In this document: positions 1 to 11,145 of the stretch, in pieces
How the letters are laid out: every line of letters starts with the position of its first letter
Numbering within the stretch: the first letter of the stretch is position 1
Assembly (NCBI RefSeq): GCF_004379255.2
Contig: NC_056037.1
Location: 34,507,012 to 34,571,011 of the forward strand
From: Salvia splendens
Taxonomy: Eukaryota > Streptophyta > Magnoliopsida > Lamiales > Lamiaceae
DNA: 64,000 nucleotides
Direction of reading: 5' to 3'
Notes under the pieces: generated by a model
What the model was told of the DNA's origin: nothing
The model's database searches: none
Seen by the model: only the letters and a program-made list of their open reading frames with translations
Made by a program: the position numbers and the translations under genes

Positions 1-1
1 T

Positions 2-3000
2 GTAACTGCATTGATCTGGGAAGCACTTCCACAACCACGTTCTGATCGACAAAAGGATAGAGTTGAGACTAACCCAGAGCAGCTGACTGCTGCATCAGTT
101 CATGCTGAGATATCCTTTTACTACATCTCTATCTTACTTATACCTCTGTGGATCTTGTTGAAAAATGAAAATTGACTGCAAAGTGAAATAAAAAGGGCAA
201 AAGGAGGAAATTGATAGGAATAACTTTAGATGCACACTAGTAGCTTCATATCAATCTATGTTTTTTTACAAAATGAACAGATCTAAAAGTGAGTTATTTG
301 GTAGAATTTTTGTGTGCTTTTTAGTTTATATTCTGAACTACCCCAATTTTTTGCCGATTGAACTTAGAAAATACTTTACACACTGCTAAACTAGTTTTAT
401 TGGTTTAACTATTAATAAAACGGACAAGATTTTCGAATGCAAAAAAATCTTTAATGCAGCTGCATTAGTACCCTTTGTCGCTGCATTTATGCAGAGCACT
501 TGAAGAATTCGGTTATTGTATGCCATTTCTTTGGCTTATATGTTTTATTCTGTTGATTGTTGATGACTTTGTCCAATTAACCTTATAACACAGAATGACA
601 ATGGCAACGGGAACTACAACTAGGGTGATTGGCTGGTATCACTCGCACCCTCATATCACAGTCCTACCATCTCATGTTGGTTAGTTTTTAACTGACTCAA
701 TATGTTTTTGGGGAGATGATTTGGCTGTGTTTGCAGTTTTACCTTACCACCTTATGTTACATTGCGTTGTTAAAAAAGGAAAGCAGAAATCATTAGCAAT
801 CTTGCTAGGACCCATTTTTAAAACCCATTTCTTATATCTTCCCTGGTTTGGTTTTAGTTCTTCCGAATTTGTATTGTTACCTATTATTATGTCCATTTAT
901 AGAACCCGTGAATCCTGGAGTCCTGTTCTCCAGCGAATTCAAAACTTTTTTCTGTACTTTGCCTTACTCCAAGCTGGCTAGCTCACACTCTGAGATAGTT
1001 TTTTCCTATCAATACTGTAGAGGTTATGAAATCTAAAAAGATTTGTACAGTTGGTATATATTCCAAATATAATCTTCAGTGTTTCTGATGCATTAATCTT
1101 TTGGCTGGAGGCTCTTTTCAAGAGAGAGAGGAACTTTTGTAATATCAAGGTGTAGAATAACAGTCCTTTACAAAATTGGACTAACCGTAGTTCTTTTCCG
1201 CTTACACTTTTGCTTGTCCTCTATGGTAATGATACCGTTTTTCTGGGATTTCTGCAGATGTGCGGACTCAAGCAATGTATCAGCTATTGGATCCTGGGTT
1301 TATTGGTTTGATTTTTTCCTGTTTCAGTGAAGATGCTCAAAAGGTAGTGTTAATACGATTGTCTGCAATGTAATCAGTTTTTCTCTTTTGGCTAATATAG
1401 ATCATTGCAGGTCGGAAGGATTCAAGTCATTGCATTTCAGTCTATGGATGGGAAGCAGGGTCACATGATGCAACCTCTTTCTCTCACTCCCGTTCAAAAA
1501 AGTTCTATAATAGATTTAGAGTCTTCCATGAGTTCTTCAGACAATGCAATTGCTGTGTTTGGCTCTTCCAAAGGAGAAACTATGGAACAAGACACTGGAG
1601 ATTCGGAGGCAGCTGGTAGGGTTTCTAAGGTATGCCTGAATCAACAGAGACTTGATTTCTGTGCATTTTCTGTCTCTCAAGTCTATGATGGCTTGTTTAA
1701 AAATAATTCCTTGTAGCAGACTGCTGACTTTTGGATACGAGTTTTTCGTAAGTTTCCTTAGAGTCAAATATAGTGGGCTACTGAAAATAGCGATGTAGAG
1801 TGAAAATGCATTCCACCCGTGTATTTGAATGATTACTTGATTACTCATGTATAGTAACTGAACTTGTCTTGCTAGGGCTCAGGGAAATCACCACGTTTGG
1901 GAGGTTTTTTGGCTAATGCTAATGCTAAAACAGGAAACAATAGCCATGCTAACAGTTTGAATGATGCGATTAATGGTTTGGATCCCATGGATATGACTGA
2001 AGGTATGCAAGAAGCGATGCATTTGTCAACTTTGGAGATGAGGTAATGTGAGTATATACTCTTATCACTTTAATATTCCATTTCCTGAACTCATTGTCAA
2101 CTGATAATTTTATATCGCTTTTGTTTGACTATTGCATTAAGAAGAATGAACTCTATCTATGGTAAAATTTATACTCTACTTTGGCATTTTAAGAATAGAC
2201 AGAATAAGAAATTGGAAACTTTTACCTTTGATTGCTTGAGTTGGGGCTTCAACGATGTCACTGAATATTCCTTAAGCATTAAACTTTTCCAATAAAAGAT
2301 AATGCCTGTCGATTTTGTCTAATCATCTTTATTCTGGGGTCTTAATGTTAATTCTCTTACTGCCTAATATATTTTTTAAATCTTACTTTCATCTCCATGC
2401 GCTGCCTTAGTTTCTGCACATCTATTTTGTCTCGAATCTTAAAACATATTTTGTTTCTTGACAGTGGTGCCGAATACATCAGAAAGGAAATTCCTCTTCA
2501 TGTTCTCCCTACATCATCCCTTCTGAGTATCGATTCTCCTTCGTCATCCTTTACATATCTCCAACGGGTACTGTATGAAGAAGAGAAGACTGCATATAAT
2601 CAAGCCATGGCACAAAACACAAGGTGACATTACGTGACTCGCATAGCTCCCATTATCTTCTTTACATTATATTTTGTCATCATTAACCACCACTATTTGA
2701 TGCATCTTCAGGGATGGCAAAGTTCACCCCCTCTCTTTCATTCATCACACAGCCACATACAAGTCGTCCATGTGCAAAATGATTGAGTACTGGTAAGAAT
2801 CATCAAACCTTTTCCACTTTGCTACTTTGGCTCAACATTCTGACAATTTTTATGTTGCTCTTTGCAGCTTGAGTCCTGCTATGACTGTTCTTCAAGATCG
2901 CTTGAGAGAAAACGAAATTCAGGTAAGTCATGCGTTGCCCTAAATGCCCTTAAATGTGTGGAGTTAATTTTGTAGTTTATGTTTCACCCTTGTGTTGGTA

Positions 3001-3373
3001 AGTCATGACTGTTTGTGTGATGTTGAGCTGTTCTTGTCTCGTCTTGCCTAAAATCATCATCTTCCCTTTCCCAAATCAATCCCTTCCCCCTTCAGCTCAC
3101 TCAGTCAAATTGAGCTGAAGTTTCATTTCTGCTGCAACTTTTGTCGACCTTGCTTTATGTGTGGCATTTCTTGAGCAGTTAAATCTGCTTGTGGAAGAAG
3201 CCAATCTACTGGAATCAGAGGTCTCAAAAGGAAGCCCCACAAATTCGTCTCCTCGCTCTCCATCTCAGGGGCACCGGAGTAGTACCTCCGGTCACAGGGA
3301 CTTGTATCCGACGGACTTGAGCCAGGTGAAAAATGTGGGTGGTAGCCGGAGCCGAAGAGGGTCCCAGTCGTGA
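2..3373 (+). CDS. BRCC36: BRCC36-type Lys63-specific deubiquitinase, 5' end outside window
   Basis: Metalloprotease that removes Lys63-linked ubiquitin, acting in nuclear DNA repair complexes in plants and animals. Nine exons are visible: 2-109, 592-679, 1258-1343, 1411-1629, 1876-2042, 2465-2623, 2712-2792, 2868-2922 and 3179-3373. They sum to 1158 nt in one frame (385 residues plus TGA). The second exon carries the JAMM zinc motif: HSH in GWYHSHPHITVLPSHVD, then Ser and Asp at the family spacing (H-x-H-x7-S-x2-D). The next exon reads VRTQAMYQLLD and GLIFSCFSED, both typical of BRCC36. The general-base Glu of the MPN domain should lie upstream, outside the window. The C-terminal part is a helical stretch (LQDRLRENEIQ, LLVEEANLLESE) followed by a Ser/Arg-rich tail ending RRGSQS. 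All splice sites are GT-AG except the first intron (AT-AC). No stop or frameshift is seen, so the gene looks functional. Confidence 0.93.
110..591 (+). other. U12-type AT-AC intron in BRCC36
   Basis: The intron starts ATATCCTTTT directly after GAG (107-109), an exact U12-class 5' splice site. It ends ...ATAACAC with terminal AC at 590-591. A TTAAC branch-site core lies at 577-581, about 11 nt before the 3' end, as the minor spliceosome requires. Using AC keeps the frame (HAE|RMTMATG). Using the nearby AG (592-593) shifts the frame and reaches a stop within about ten codons. Confidence 0.9.
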
Positions 3374-4407
3374 GAGAGGAGAGCTTATTCTAGTGTGAGC
3401 TGAGCCTTCCCTTTTTGGTGCTAAATATTGCAATTGTTTATGCCCTCTCTCTACCTGCTTATTCTGCTTGTCTACTAGCTACTGTCATTTTGTCATGGGA
3501 AGAAACAAGTTTAAATATGGCATTTTCATTAAGTGTGTAATCACCTTTTTTGGGATATACTGGTGAATGGGGAACCTCCGTTGTTTCCAAAGGTCTACAT
3601 TTATATCAACATCTACGACTCTTGTGAAATCTCATTTATAATCATATTTCACTAATAGAATTAGTGCAAGTGTTTTTAAGTTCTTTTGTTTGCAGATTCA
3701 TGTACCTTTTTTTGTTGTTAAATGAATAGAAATTTAGAAGAAGCACTATTATAGATTCAAATCTGGGACTTTTGGTTTCAAACATTAACCACTCTATTAT
3801 TACGCCAACATGTACATACGATAAAGTTAACCCTTCCTATAAGTAAAAAGTTGTTAAGGTTTACGTGACTACTTTCTTAGTTTGTTTAAATATTATTTTC
3901 GTTCTTCATCAAGTATTACCGTTTTGAAAAAAATACTAGGATAACAGCATCCAGTTTTTGTGGAAGATAAATTGTTCATGTCTTTAAAATTTCATTCAAT
4001 TTTATGAAATGAGCACATAAAAGCATCATAAACTAATCCAAAATAGAAAAAATCCAGAAAATTATAGTACTACTAGTATCACAAACATTTTTTAAATATT
4101 AATACAAAAGAGAATATCCGATATCTTATAGTAGTGAAGTAGTACATAATATAGATAAGGATAAGATCTATAACTTGCATTTATACGAAAAAGGTATATT
4201 TGGTGATTGACTCTAATTTTGCAATATAATATAAGGGGGAATTGAACGATATATCAAATCATCCACATCCTACAATTAAATAAAATCCTATATTATTTTT
4301 ATTTCAAATAAATACATCCCTAGCCATTGTCATGAAAGATGCACCACCAAAATCAAACAATATAATATGCACCAACAAAGACTTATTTAAAAAAAAAAAA
4401 CAAAGAC
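3374..4407. other. BRCC36 3' UTR and AT-rich intergenic DNA
   Basis: The first 100-200 bases are presumably the BRCC36 3' UTR. The rest is AT-rich sequence in which I see no coding region, RNA gene or bounded repeat. Confidence 0.5.
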
Positions 4408-4803
4408 TTATTTTAAAATAAACTGAAATTTCAAATTTAAAAGTGATACATAGTGCGTAGATGGTTTAGTTAGGGTGGTGTGGATAGCCTGGCCTGTTGG
4501 AATAAGTCGATTGTTTGCACTTGGATTAGTCGAGTTGTCCAAGCTAGCGTTGCTGTAATGGTGGGCGTCGGGTGCGCCCGCGAAGGTATTTCTGACAGCA
4601 TCGGCTGCCCTAGTGGCTACATTGGCCGCGCCCGTGGCCAATGGCGAAGCCAAGATTTTTATAATGGGAGGCCCAAGTCACTGTTAATAGTTAGGGGGGG
4701 GGGCTGGCCCCAACGTGAAGCCACTGCCCGTGGCCACGCCACAGGCAAGGCTGGCTGCCCCGAGCACGGCTCCTTTGCCAACATCAACTGCGCCTTGCGC
4801 CAT
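4408..4803 (-). pseudogene. Small Ala/Gly-rich ORF (LEA-like composition) split by a hAT MITE
   Basis: On the minus strand an ORF opens at ATG 4803 (MAQGAVDVGKGAVLG...) and runs to the stop at 4408. It is interrupted at 4639-4726 by an 88-bp hAT MITE plus its 8-bp target duplication. Without those 96 bp the two halves are in the same frame and give about 99 codons: an Ala/Gly/Val-rich N-terminal half (VATGAANVATRAADAVRNTF) and a polar C-terminal half (NSTNPSANNRLIPTGQ). Because 96 is a multiple of three the frame is kept, but the MITE brings an in-frame TAA just inside it. The composition recalls small LEA-like proteins, which is only an impression. I do not recognise a family. The GC content is well above the flanks, which supports a former coding region. 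Confidence 0.45.
4639..4726. mobile_element. 88-bp hAT-type MITE
   Basis: The ends are imperfect inverted repeats: CAATGGCGAAGCC at left and GTGAAGCCACTG at right (reverse complement CAGTGGCTTCAC). The 8-bp duplication CCCGTGGC is perfect (4631-4638 and 4727-4734). A run of ten G sits near the right end. An 8-bp duplication with CA(G)TGGCG-type termini is the hAT signature. Confidence 0.75.
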
Positions 4804-5540
4804 GTTCACAGCATGTGTTCCAGTTTTTATTTTAATTAATCCATAAAATGTAAAAGTTCAATCCGTCAATGACTTTTTTTTATAAAAAAAAAAGAAGAAG
4901 AAAGGGATCAAAAGATTTCTTGCCTCTTGAAGGAAATTTTGGTTCTCACCTTGATCTTGCACGTTATCTCTTCTCATCTAGAATGAAGCCATGATACAAT
5001 TGCTCATGTTAGTGACTTTAATCGTTATCAATTTAATAGAGTAGTAGTATTTTTTTTGTCTTTTTAATAAAGCTTGTACTAGTAGAGCAATTTAATACAG
5101 ATACATACATCAAATTACATAAGAAATTAAATTCGGAACTGCCGGTTGTGGGGTGTTGTGGGGTAGTGTTGCCCACGGTTCGGAACCGCCGGTTTTCCGG
5201 CGGTTTACACAGTTCCGGTTCTCGAACCGGCGGTTTCGCGGTTCGATATTTTTTATAAAAAAATTGAAATTTGGACTTATACAGTAAATTGGAACAAGAC
5301 AATGGATAATTTAAATTGAAATAAGACGAATAAGGTGAAAATGATATCAATTTTATTGAATTTGAGTTGTAACGGACAACGATACATTACAATTTATAAT
5401 ATATATACAAGTATACAACATACAACAATGTAATATAATTTACAAGTGTCGTCGAAACGTAAATAAAAAAAACATGAAATGGAGGGAAAATGGATGAATT
5501 TGAATTCAAAATCCGGAAAAAAAAATATTGAATTTTCGGA
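4804..5540. other. Intergenic DNA with a hAT-like end fragment
   Basis: No gene is seen. 5131-5250 is dense in GGTTCGG/CCGGCGG words in both orientations, next to TAGTGTTGCCCACGG, which looks like one end of a hAT element (TAGTGTTGCCC-type terminus). No matching right terminus was found, so it is a fragment at best. The remainder is AT-rich. Confidence 0.35.
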
Positions 5541-5994
5541 AAACCGGCGGACGTATGTCCCAGCGGCGTGCGGGAATTCTGTGGCGGGCGTCCGCCATTG
5601 CGCGTCCCTTCCACGGATACGGAATTCCACGAAGGAATTCGCAGTTCCGCCATTGCATTGACGCCCGCGGAATTCCGCGTGGAATTCTCGTTTAATGCAT
5701 TAAATGTTTTTTTTTCGGTGAAGCATGTGGGGGTGAAGCATTATTGAAATGTATTTTTTAAAATTGGGTGAAATGTACTTTTATTATTATTATTAATAGA
5801 ATATTTTTCCCTATTTGTGTCGACTATTTAATTCTGTAAATTTCTTACTTCCGGAAAATTGTTTAATTTGTGAATTTTTTTAATTGTGGGAATTCCTTCG
5901 GGAATTCCGCCACTGTGCAGTGGGAATTCCTTATGACGTGGCAGTAGGTGTTTTTGGAAATTCCGCCGGGAATTCCGCACCATTGTGGATGCTC
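5541..5994. mobile_element. PIF/Harbinger (Tourist-like) MITE, right end clear
   Basis: The right end reads CATTGTGGATGCTC followed by TTA (5995-5997), the same terminus as the complete Tourist element at 16265-16682. The body is filled with GGAATTCC/GGAATTCCG words (for example 5571, 5889, 5930, 5965) and contains GTGCAGTGGGAATTCC and TTATGACGTGGCAGT, words also found near 20100. The left terminus and its TTA copy are not visible, so the left limit is approximate and the element may be truncated. Confidence 0.55.
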
Positions 5995-5997
5995 TTA

Positions 5998-6799
5998 TAA
6001 CTACAACATATTCTTTGTTTTATCATTAATATAAGTCATATCCTTGTTACTAATATATGGATGCCATACTTACTTTACTATTTCATTTAGGATAACACAT
6101 ATATATACTACTCCCGTACACACACACGTTCACAAATTACTGTACATTTTCATTTAATTGTACAGTCTAGTGATAAATACCTATATTTATATACTAAACA
6201 AGTACTAATTTTACGTATATGTATAGTCGTACATTTTAATTATATAAAAAGATCTCTCATAATTTATTAAATAATTCTTCTATAATTCTCACTTGCTATA
6301 ATTAAATAATAGTAATAATAATATCTAATGACAATAAAAAATTATATAATTATACAAATTGATGTGTGATTTGGATTAGGGATGTTATAGCTCATATTAC
6401 TAAATTACCAAAATTATCATAATTGAGTAGTTCATTTGACATGCTAAAACAATTTTGAGCCAATATGACTTTGAATAGTATTTCGAGAAAATCATCAACT
6501 TGAACATACATATACGTATACATACACAAAAAAAAAATAAAACAAACATATACGTATTGATATTTTAAGAATAATTATATATAAATTGACAATGTCTCTG
6601 CTTTAAAAAATAATTACTTTTATTCATGTCACTATTATATGCTCAGGACATCATGAGCTAGATTAGCCCTATCAAGCATGCCCACTAATATAGAGAATTT
6701 ATATTATAGGCTATATAATTACACATGCACATATAAAACTGATTACACATATACCAAATTAATTGATGAAAGTATACCGACATTTAGAGGGATGGGTCC
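5998..6799. other. AT-rich intergenic DNA
   Basis: Strongly AT-rich, with short runs of TA and ATAC(A) words. No ORF, RNA gene or bounded repeat is seen. Confidence 0.5.
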
Positions 6800-8147
6800 T
6801 GTCACGCCCGCATTTTCTAATGATAGAAAACACGGTTGATCGCGACTAGGGGAGGATTAAAGAAGCGGGGAAGAAAGGGGAAAACAACACAACTTGACCA
6901 AAGCTCGAAACAAATGGGAATAGCTCGAATAAAATCAGAGTATCTCAACAATTAACAACTCAAAAATAAATACTATCTCAACGATACAAGACTCAAAAGA
7001 AGGACAACTACTTATCGGAAGCATTTGAGAGAAGGAATATGCCGCGTGTGAAGACATGACACATTCTAGACACTTAAATTTCTTCAACATCTTGCTCAAC
7101 ACCGACCGCACCCGTCACGCTCAACCTGCACATTTTTTAAAAAGAAATGCAGGGCTGAGTACTTGATGCACCCAGTAGACTTATGCCGAAAACATTTTAT
7201 AAAAAGTTTTTATCATGCCACCATTGAGTGACCTTGGGATTTTAACTTTAGAAATCGCCCCCAAGACACTAAAATCATTTCCATCGTAAAACTCGTGACT
7301 GCAGTCATTTTCCCATAGATGTCTACCATATCTGATCCATTGATGACAAGGAATGTGGACACATTCCAAGTCACTAGACCGGCCGACCCAAAAGACGGCT
7401 CACGATCTCCATAGGTGTACACTAGCCTGAATAGGGACTCACTCCCTAGACAGACCCGAATTCGATTATCCATTGATGGCAAAAGCCACATCAGATAGGT
7501 TCCATAGAATAAAACAAAACACGGCATGACAAATATTCATATCATTTTCACATAAGAATATACTTAGGGCATTGCCATTATTTAAAAAGAAAGCCCACCT
7601 CAAGTTCTTAATTCGAAATTTTTTCATTTCCCTTGATATCACGTCTCGCTTGCAAGGAATTACCTTTAGCATTTAAATATTTAAATAAATCAACACAATG
7701 AATCAAGTAAATAAATAAGATGTATGGACCCTAATTAAAATCGTTTATCTCATTTCTCGGTTTTCGATTATTCGACGGCCGCCTAAAGTTCCTCCGTTGG
7801 CTCCTCGTATTTCCACCACGATGTCAGAATAAATTCCCAAAAATTATTTAAGCATATAATTAAATTCTCGCCTTCATTTCCTCTAAAAATATATTTATTT
7901 CGGACTTAAGATGAAATTATTCATACTTCAAATTATTCGGGAGCTAATTAAATAATTCCCCATGATTAATTTATCAGCCCAAGAATCAAATTAATTATTT
8001 ACTTAGCCCAACTTATTCCTCCAACTAAATTAAGAAGCCCAACTATTATAACTCCAAGAGAGGCCCAAGAATAATGACCCACCAAGCAATACTTCCTTCT
8101 CCACTATCGGCCCCATCTATCCCTTCCTCCTCCATCTCTTTCCCTCA

Positions 8148-9778
8148 AGCCATCCGCAATGGGGCGGACGATGGCACGCCCGATGGTGTGCATCGTCCGC
8201 GCCCGCCATCGTCCGCCCCATTGCGGGTGCGTGACATAGGCCGCGGACGATCGTCGCGCCCTATACTAAGGGCGCGGAGTATAGGGCGGACGATGCCCAT
8301 CGTCCGCGCCATCGTCCGCCCCATTGCGGCCTACGCGGATGATGGCCGCGGAAGATAGGCCATCGTCCCCACCATCGTCCGTCCCACTGTGGGCTACGCG
8401 GACGATGGCACGCGGTTTAATTTTTTTATAAATAGAGTTCATTTGTAATTTCATTTCACGATTTCAGTTTCGAAACTTATTATTACATTTACATAATTAC
8501 TGCGAAATGGATTCAAGTCCCAATAGTCCTATGTTTAGCGGAGAGGCGCGTTGGCCGGGTACAGAACCCGGCGAATATCGTTCGTTCGACGCCGACACCC
8601 AGTACGATCTTGATTTCAGTACGGAATCGTACGGGTTGTCTGACATGGAGCCGTCTTCCGATCCCGAACCCGCCGCAACCGCTTCCTCCCCAGCCAAAAA
8701 GAAGCGGAACCGGCAGCGGGCGCTTAAGTTGCCGCCTCCCGGAAATTGCGATGAATACGCCCCCGGCCGTATGAACTACACCGACGATGAAACCCTCATT
8801 TTGGCCCGGTGTTGGGTAGATCTATCGGAAGACCCGATTTTCGCGAACAACCAGAGGCAGGGCGCGTACTGGGAGCGCATCGCCGGTCTCTACAATGAGG
8901 CCAAACCGCCGACCGCATACAAGCGCAAACGTGAGCAACTCCGCAAGCACTGGGATCAAGTGAAGAAGCAAGTGAACTTGTAAGCGGTGGAGTTCGAGAA
9001 GTCTACGCGGGCACAGGGGAGCGGCGAGAGCTTGAGCGACGTGCGCACTAAAGCGCTGTTGTCGTACCGGTCGATGTACGGCGACTTCAAGCACGAGGCC
9101 ATCTGGGCGCTCTTGAGGGACAAGCAGAAGTTCCAAGGTGGAATTCTGCACACTGGTGCGCCGAAGAGGACGAAGACCACCGAAGCTAGTGATTACACGA
9201 GCAGCGGCAGCGGCAATCACCGGTTGACCTCAACCGGACGTACGTGGATGAAGGGAGTTCCGGCACACCGATGCCCTCCCGACGTCCTCCCGGCGTCAAG
9301 GCTGCGAAGGCCAAGGGGAAGGCGGCCGCGACCTCATCCTCGACCGCTGCAAACCCATCTCCGTTCCCGGAAACGCTCCCGACCCAGACGGCCACCGCGT
9401 TTGAGTCGTTGGAAACAGCGTCGATGGCGAGGACGTTATTGCAGACGCACAAGGCCCTCAAGAAGTGTACCGACCCCGACGAAGCCGAATATCTCCGGGC
9501 GTTAATTGATGAGCTGCGTCGGAAGTTGGGAATTGCACCGACTTAATTGTTTTTTTTTGTAAGTTGAATGGTGTAACTTTTTTTTATTAATGCGTCACCA
9601 TTTGTTATTTAGACGTTTTTTATTTACTCGTTACTTGTTATTTGAAAACATTTAAATTAATTAAACAAAACAATAAAATGATGATGTGGCGCGCCTTAGG
9701 GCGCCCCACTGCAGGTGGGGGGAAGGAGGATAAAACTTATGACGTGGCGCACCTTAGGGCGCCCCACTGCTGATGCCC
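8148..9778 (+). mobile_element. PIF/Harbinger-type element carrying only a Myb/SANT-like ORF
   Basis: The termini are AGCCATCCGCAATGGGGCG at left and CGCCCCACTGCTGATGCCC at right. The right end's reverse complement aligns with the left end. TCA flanks both ends (8145-8147, 9779-9781), a TNA target as in Harbinger. The 5' 250 bp is built of GCGGACGATGG / ATCGTCCGC words. A TATAAATA box lies near 8427, about 80 bp before the ORF. There is no transposase gene, so the element is non-autonomous. Confidence 0.65.
8507..9546 (+). pseudogene. Myb/SANT-like ORF of a Harbinger element (GST-T3-like / NAM-associated family), broken
   Basis: ATG at 8507 opens a reading frame with an acidic Ser/Pro N-terminus (MDSSPNSPMF), a basic patch (KKKRNRQRALK) and a SANT/Myb-like trihelix region. 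Hallmarks include YTDDETLILARCWVDLSEDP, YWERIAGLYNE and LRKHWDQVKKQVNL. An in-frame TAA at 8981-8983 interrupts it; the same frame continues as VEFEKSTRAQG, then SYRSMYGDFKHEAIWALL. Near 9200-9245 the frame shifts, and the C-terminal part (SRRPPGVKAAKAKGKAA, then an Ala/Thr linker and a helical tail to 9546) is read in another phase. In plants this family is the DNA-binding partner ORF of PIF/Harbinger transposons and is often mis-annotated as glutathione S-transferase T3-like. One nonsense change and one frameshift make this copy inactive. Confidence 0.72.
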
Positions 9779-10747
9779 TCATATCAAAAGATCCCCAATT
9801 TGAGAGAAAACTCAATTTCCCGTCGTCTTCTTCCAAAATTCTCTCTTCCTCCGTTCAATTCAGTGCCACCTTCGGTGGCTGGTTCGCTTCCTCTCCAACG
9901 CTGATGTCTGCACGAAGCCGGCACCGAGCTGCCCTCGCCCAGCCTCGTCGCCGGTCATCACTCCTGTGTGCGCCACTGCCGTCGCTGGTTCGGACAATAG
10001 CAGCCCCAGCCGTGTGCTTCCATCGCTGCTGTTGGATTGCAAGACTCGCCGTCGCGTGGCGCCTCAGCAGCAACGCCGTCGCTGCTTTCCCAGCTCGTCG
10101 GGTCAGCCTTCGCCAGCCACCGTCGTTGTTTCGTCAAGGATCACGCATCGCCATCGCCGTCTGCAGTTCGCCCCTGCCGTGGTCCGCTCGTTGTTCGAAC
10201 AACCCCGAAACGACACCGCACAGCCCCGAAACCAACCCGAACAATCCCGAAAGATAAGTTCTCTTTACCAAATTATGTTCTTTTGTGTTTTCGATTAATC
10301 ACAGTGGGTGTTCGATTATTGATTTTTTCGGTTCATTGTTGGTGGTGTTGTTTGATCGGTGATGTCTAGGAGATTAAATTTAGCAGAATGTGACATGTAC
10401 TGATATGCTATGCTTATGAAAAGTACTTGATCGGTTGGAACGAGGGTATACCTTGAACAGATTTTGAGAGAACAACCGATAGCTCCCTCCTTTGAGTTGG
10501 GTTCTCGGTTTCTTGAATTTGATTGAGAAGAGTATGTCTTGTGTTCTTGTTGCATAGAAACGATTAGGAGAAAACTGATTTGTGAAAGGTATATTATAGA
10601 GTGGAGGTGGCTGACGGGTAGTTTAGATTTGGGGAGAGATTCATGGAGTGGGGGCAGTTTCAACGTGAGGAAGGAGTGGGATGATTCTGTTTTCCCCCTT
10701 TTTTATATGATATTCGTTAAATTAATTCATTTTCAAATTTATTTGCA

Positions 10748-10937
10748 GATCATGGAGGAGGAAAATTCCTGCATAATCTTTATTTGAAAATTTGAACTAA
10801 GGAATAATTGGTGACCAAGTCAACTAGAAAAAGATTTAATTAGATCACGGAGGAGGAAAATCCTGCAGAATCTTTATTTGAAAATTTGAACTAAGGAATA
10901 ATTGGTGACCAAATCAACTAGAAAAAGATTTAATTTT
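10748..10937. repeat. 95-bp direct tandem duplication
   Basis: The segment starting GATCATGGAGGAGG at 10748 is repeated from 10843 (GATCACGGAGGAGG) and runs through GGTGACCAA..CAACTAG and AAAAAGATTTAATT. The two units differ by a few substitutions and one base in length. It lies inside the probable solo LTR. Confidence 0.85.
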
Positions 10938-11145
10938 ATTAATTTGATTTTTTTTCTCTCTTTTTTTTTCGGGGTGTTATGGGTCCTTTTAAATTCAAGG
11001 CACCTCAAAGCATAAATTATGTATAAAGAAATTTCGGCGAACATTATGATAATAAATCCTAATATGACCTATTTGGTCATGGTGAGATTATTGATTTTTA
11101 GTTTATAATTTTATTATCGCATGAGAAAATATAATATACTACCAG

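Larger units (their letters stand above)
6800..10980 (-). repeat. Probable solo LTR of a Gypsy-type element, minus strand, with a nested Harbinger element
   Basis: The left edge is TGTCACGCCCGC and the right edge GGGGTGTTAT. On the minus strand this becomes ATAACACCCC...GCGGGCGTGACA, close to the TGTAACACCCC...GGGTGTTACA ends of plant Gypsy LTRs. The same hexamer GGGTCC flanks both sides (6794-6799 and 10981-10986), consistent with a 5-6 bp target duplication. Without the 8148-9778 insertion it is about 2.55 kb. No gag-pol reading frame, primer-binding site or second LTR is seen, so a solo LTR fits best. One terminal dinucleotide is mutated, which lowers confidence. 9783-10260 is GC-rich and open in several frames, but I see no recognisable protein there. 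Confidence 0.45.

Noticed and set aside
592..593. AG as acceptor of the first BRCC36 intron
   Set aside because: It puts the exon out of frame with a stop within about ten codons; the AC two bases upstream keeps the conserved reading frame.
4480..4839. 119-codon plus-strand ORF
   Set aside because: It is antisense to the Ala-rich ORF and crosses the hAT MITE; the minus-strand frame is more protein-like.
9715..10257. 180-codon ORF and overlapping frames, Arg/Ser/Ala-rich
   Set aside because: Several frames are open at once because the stretch is GC-rich. It has no recognisable domain and starts inside the Harbinger terminus, so coding is unlikely.
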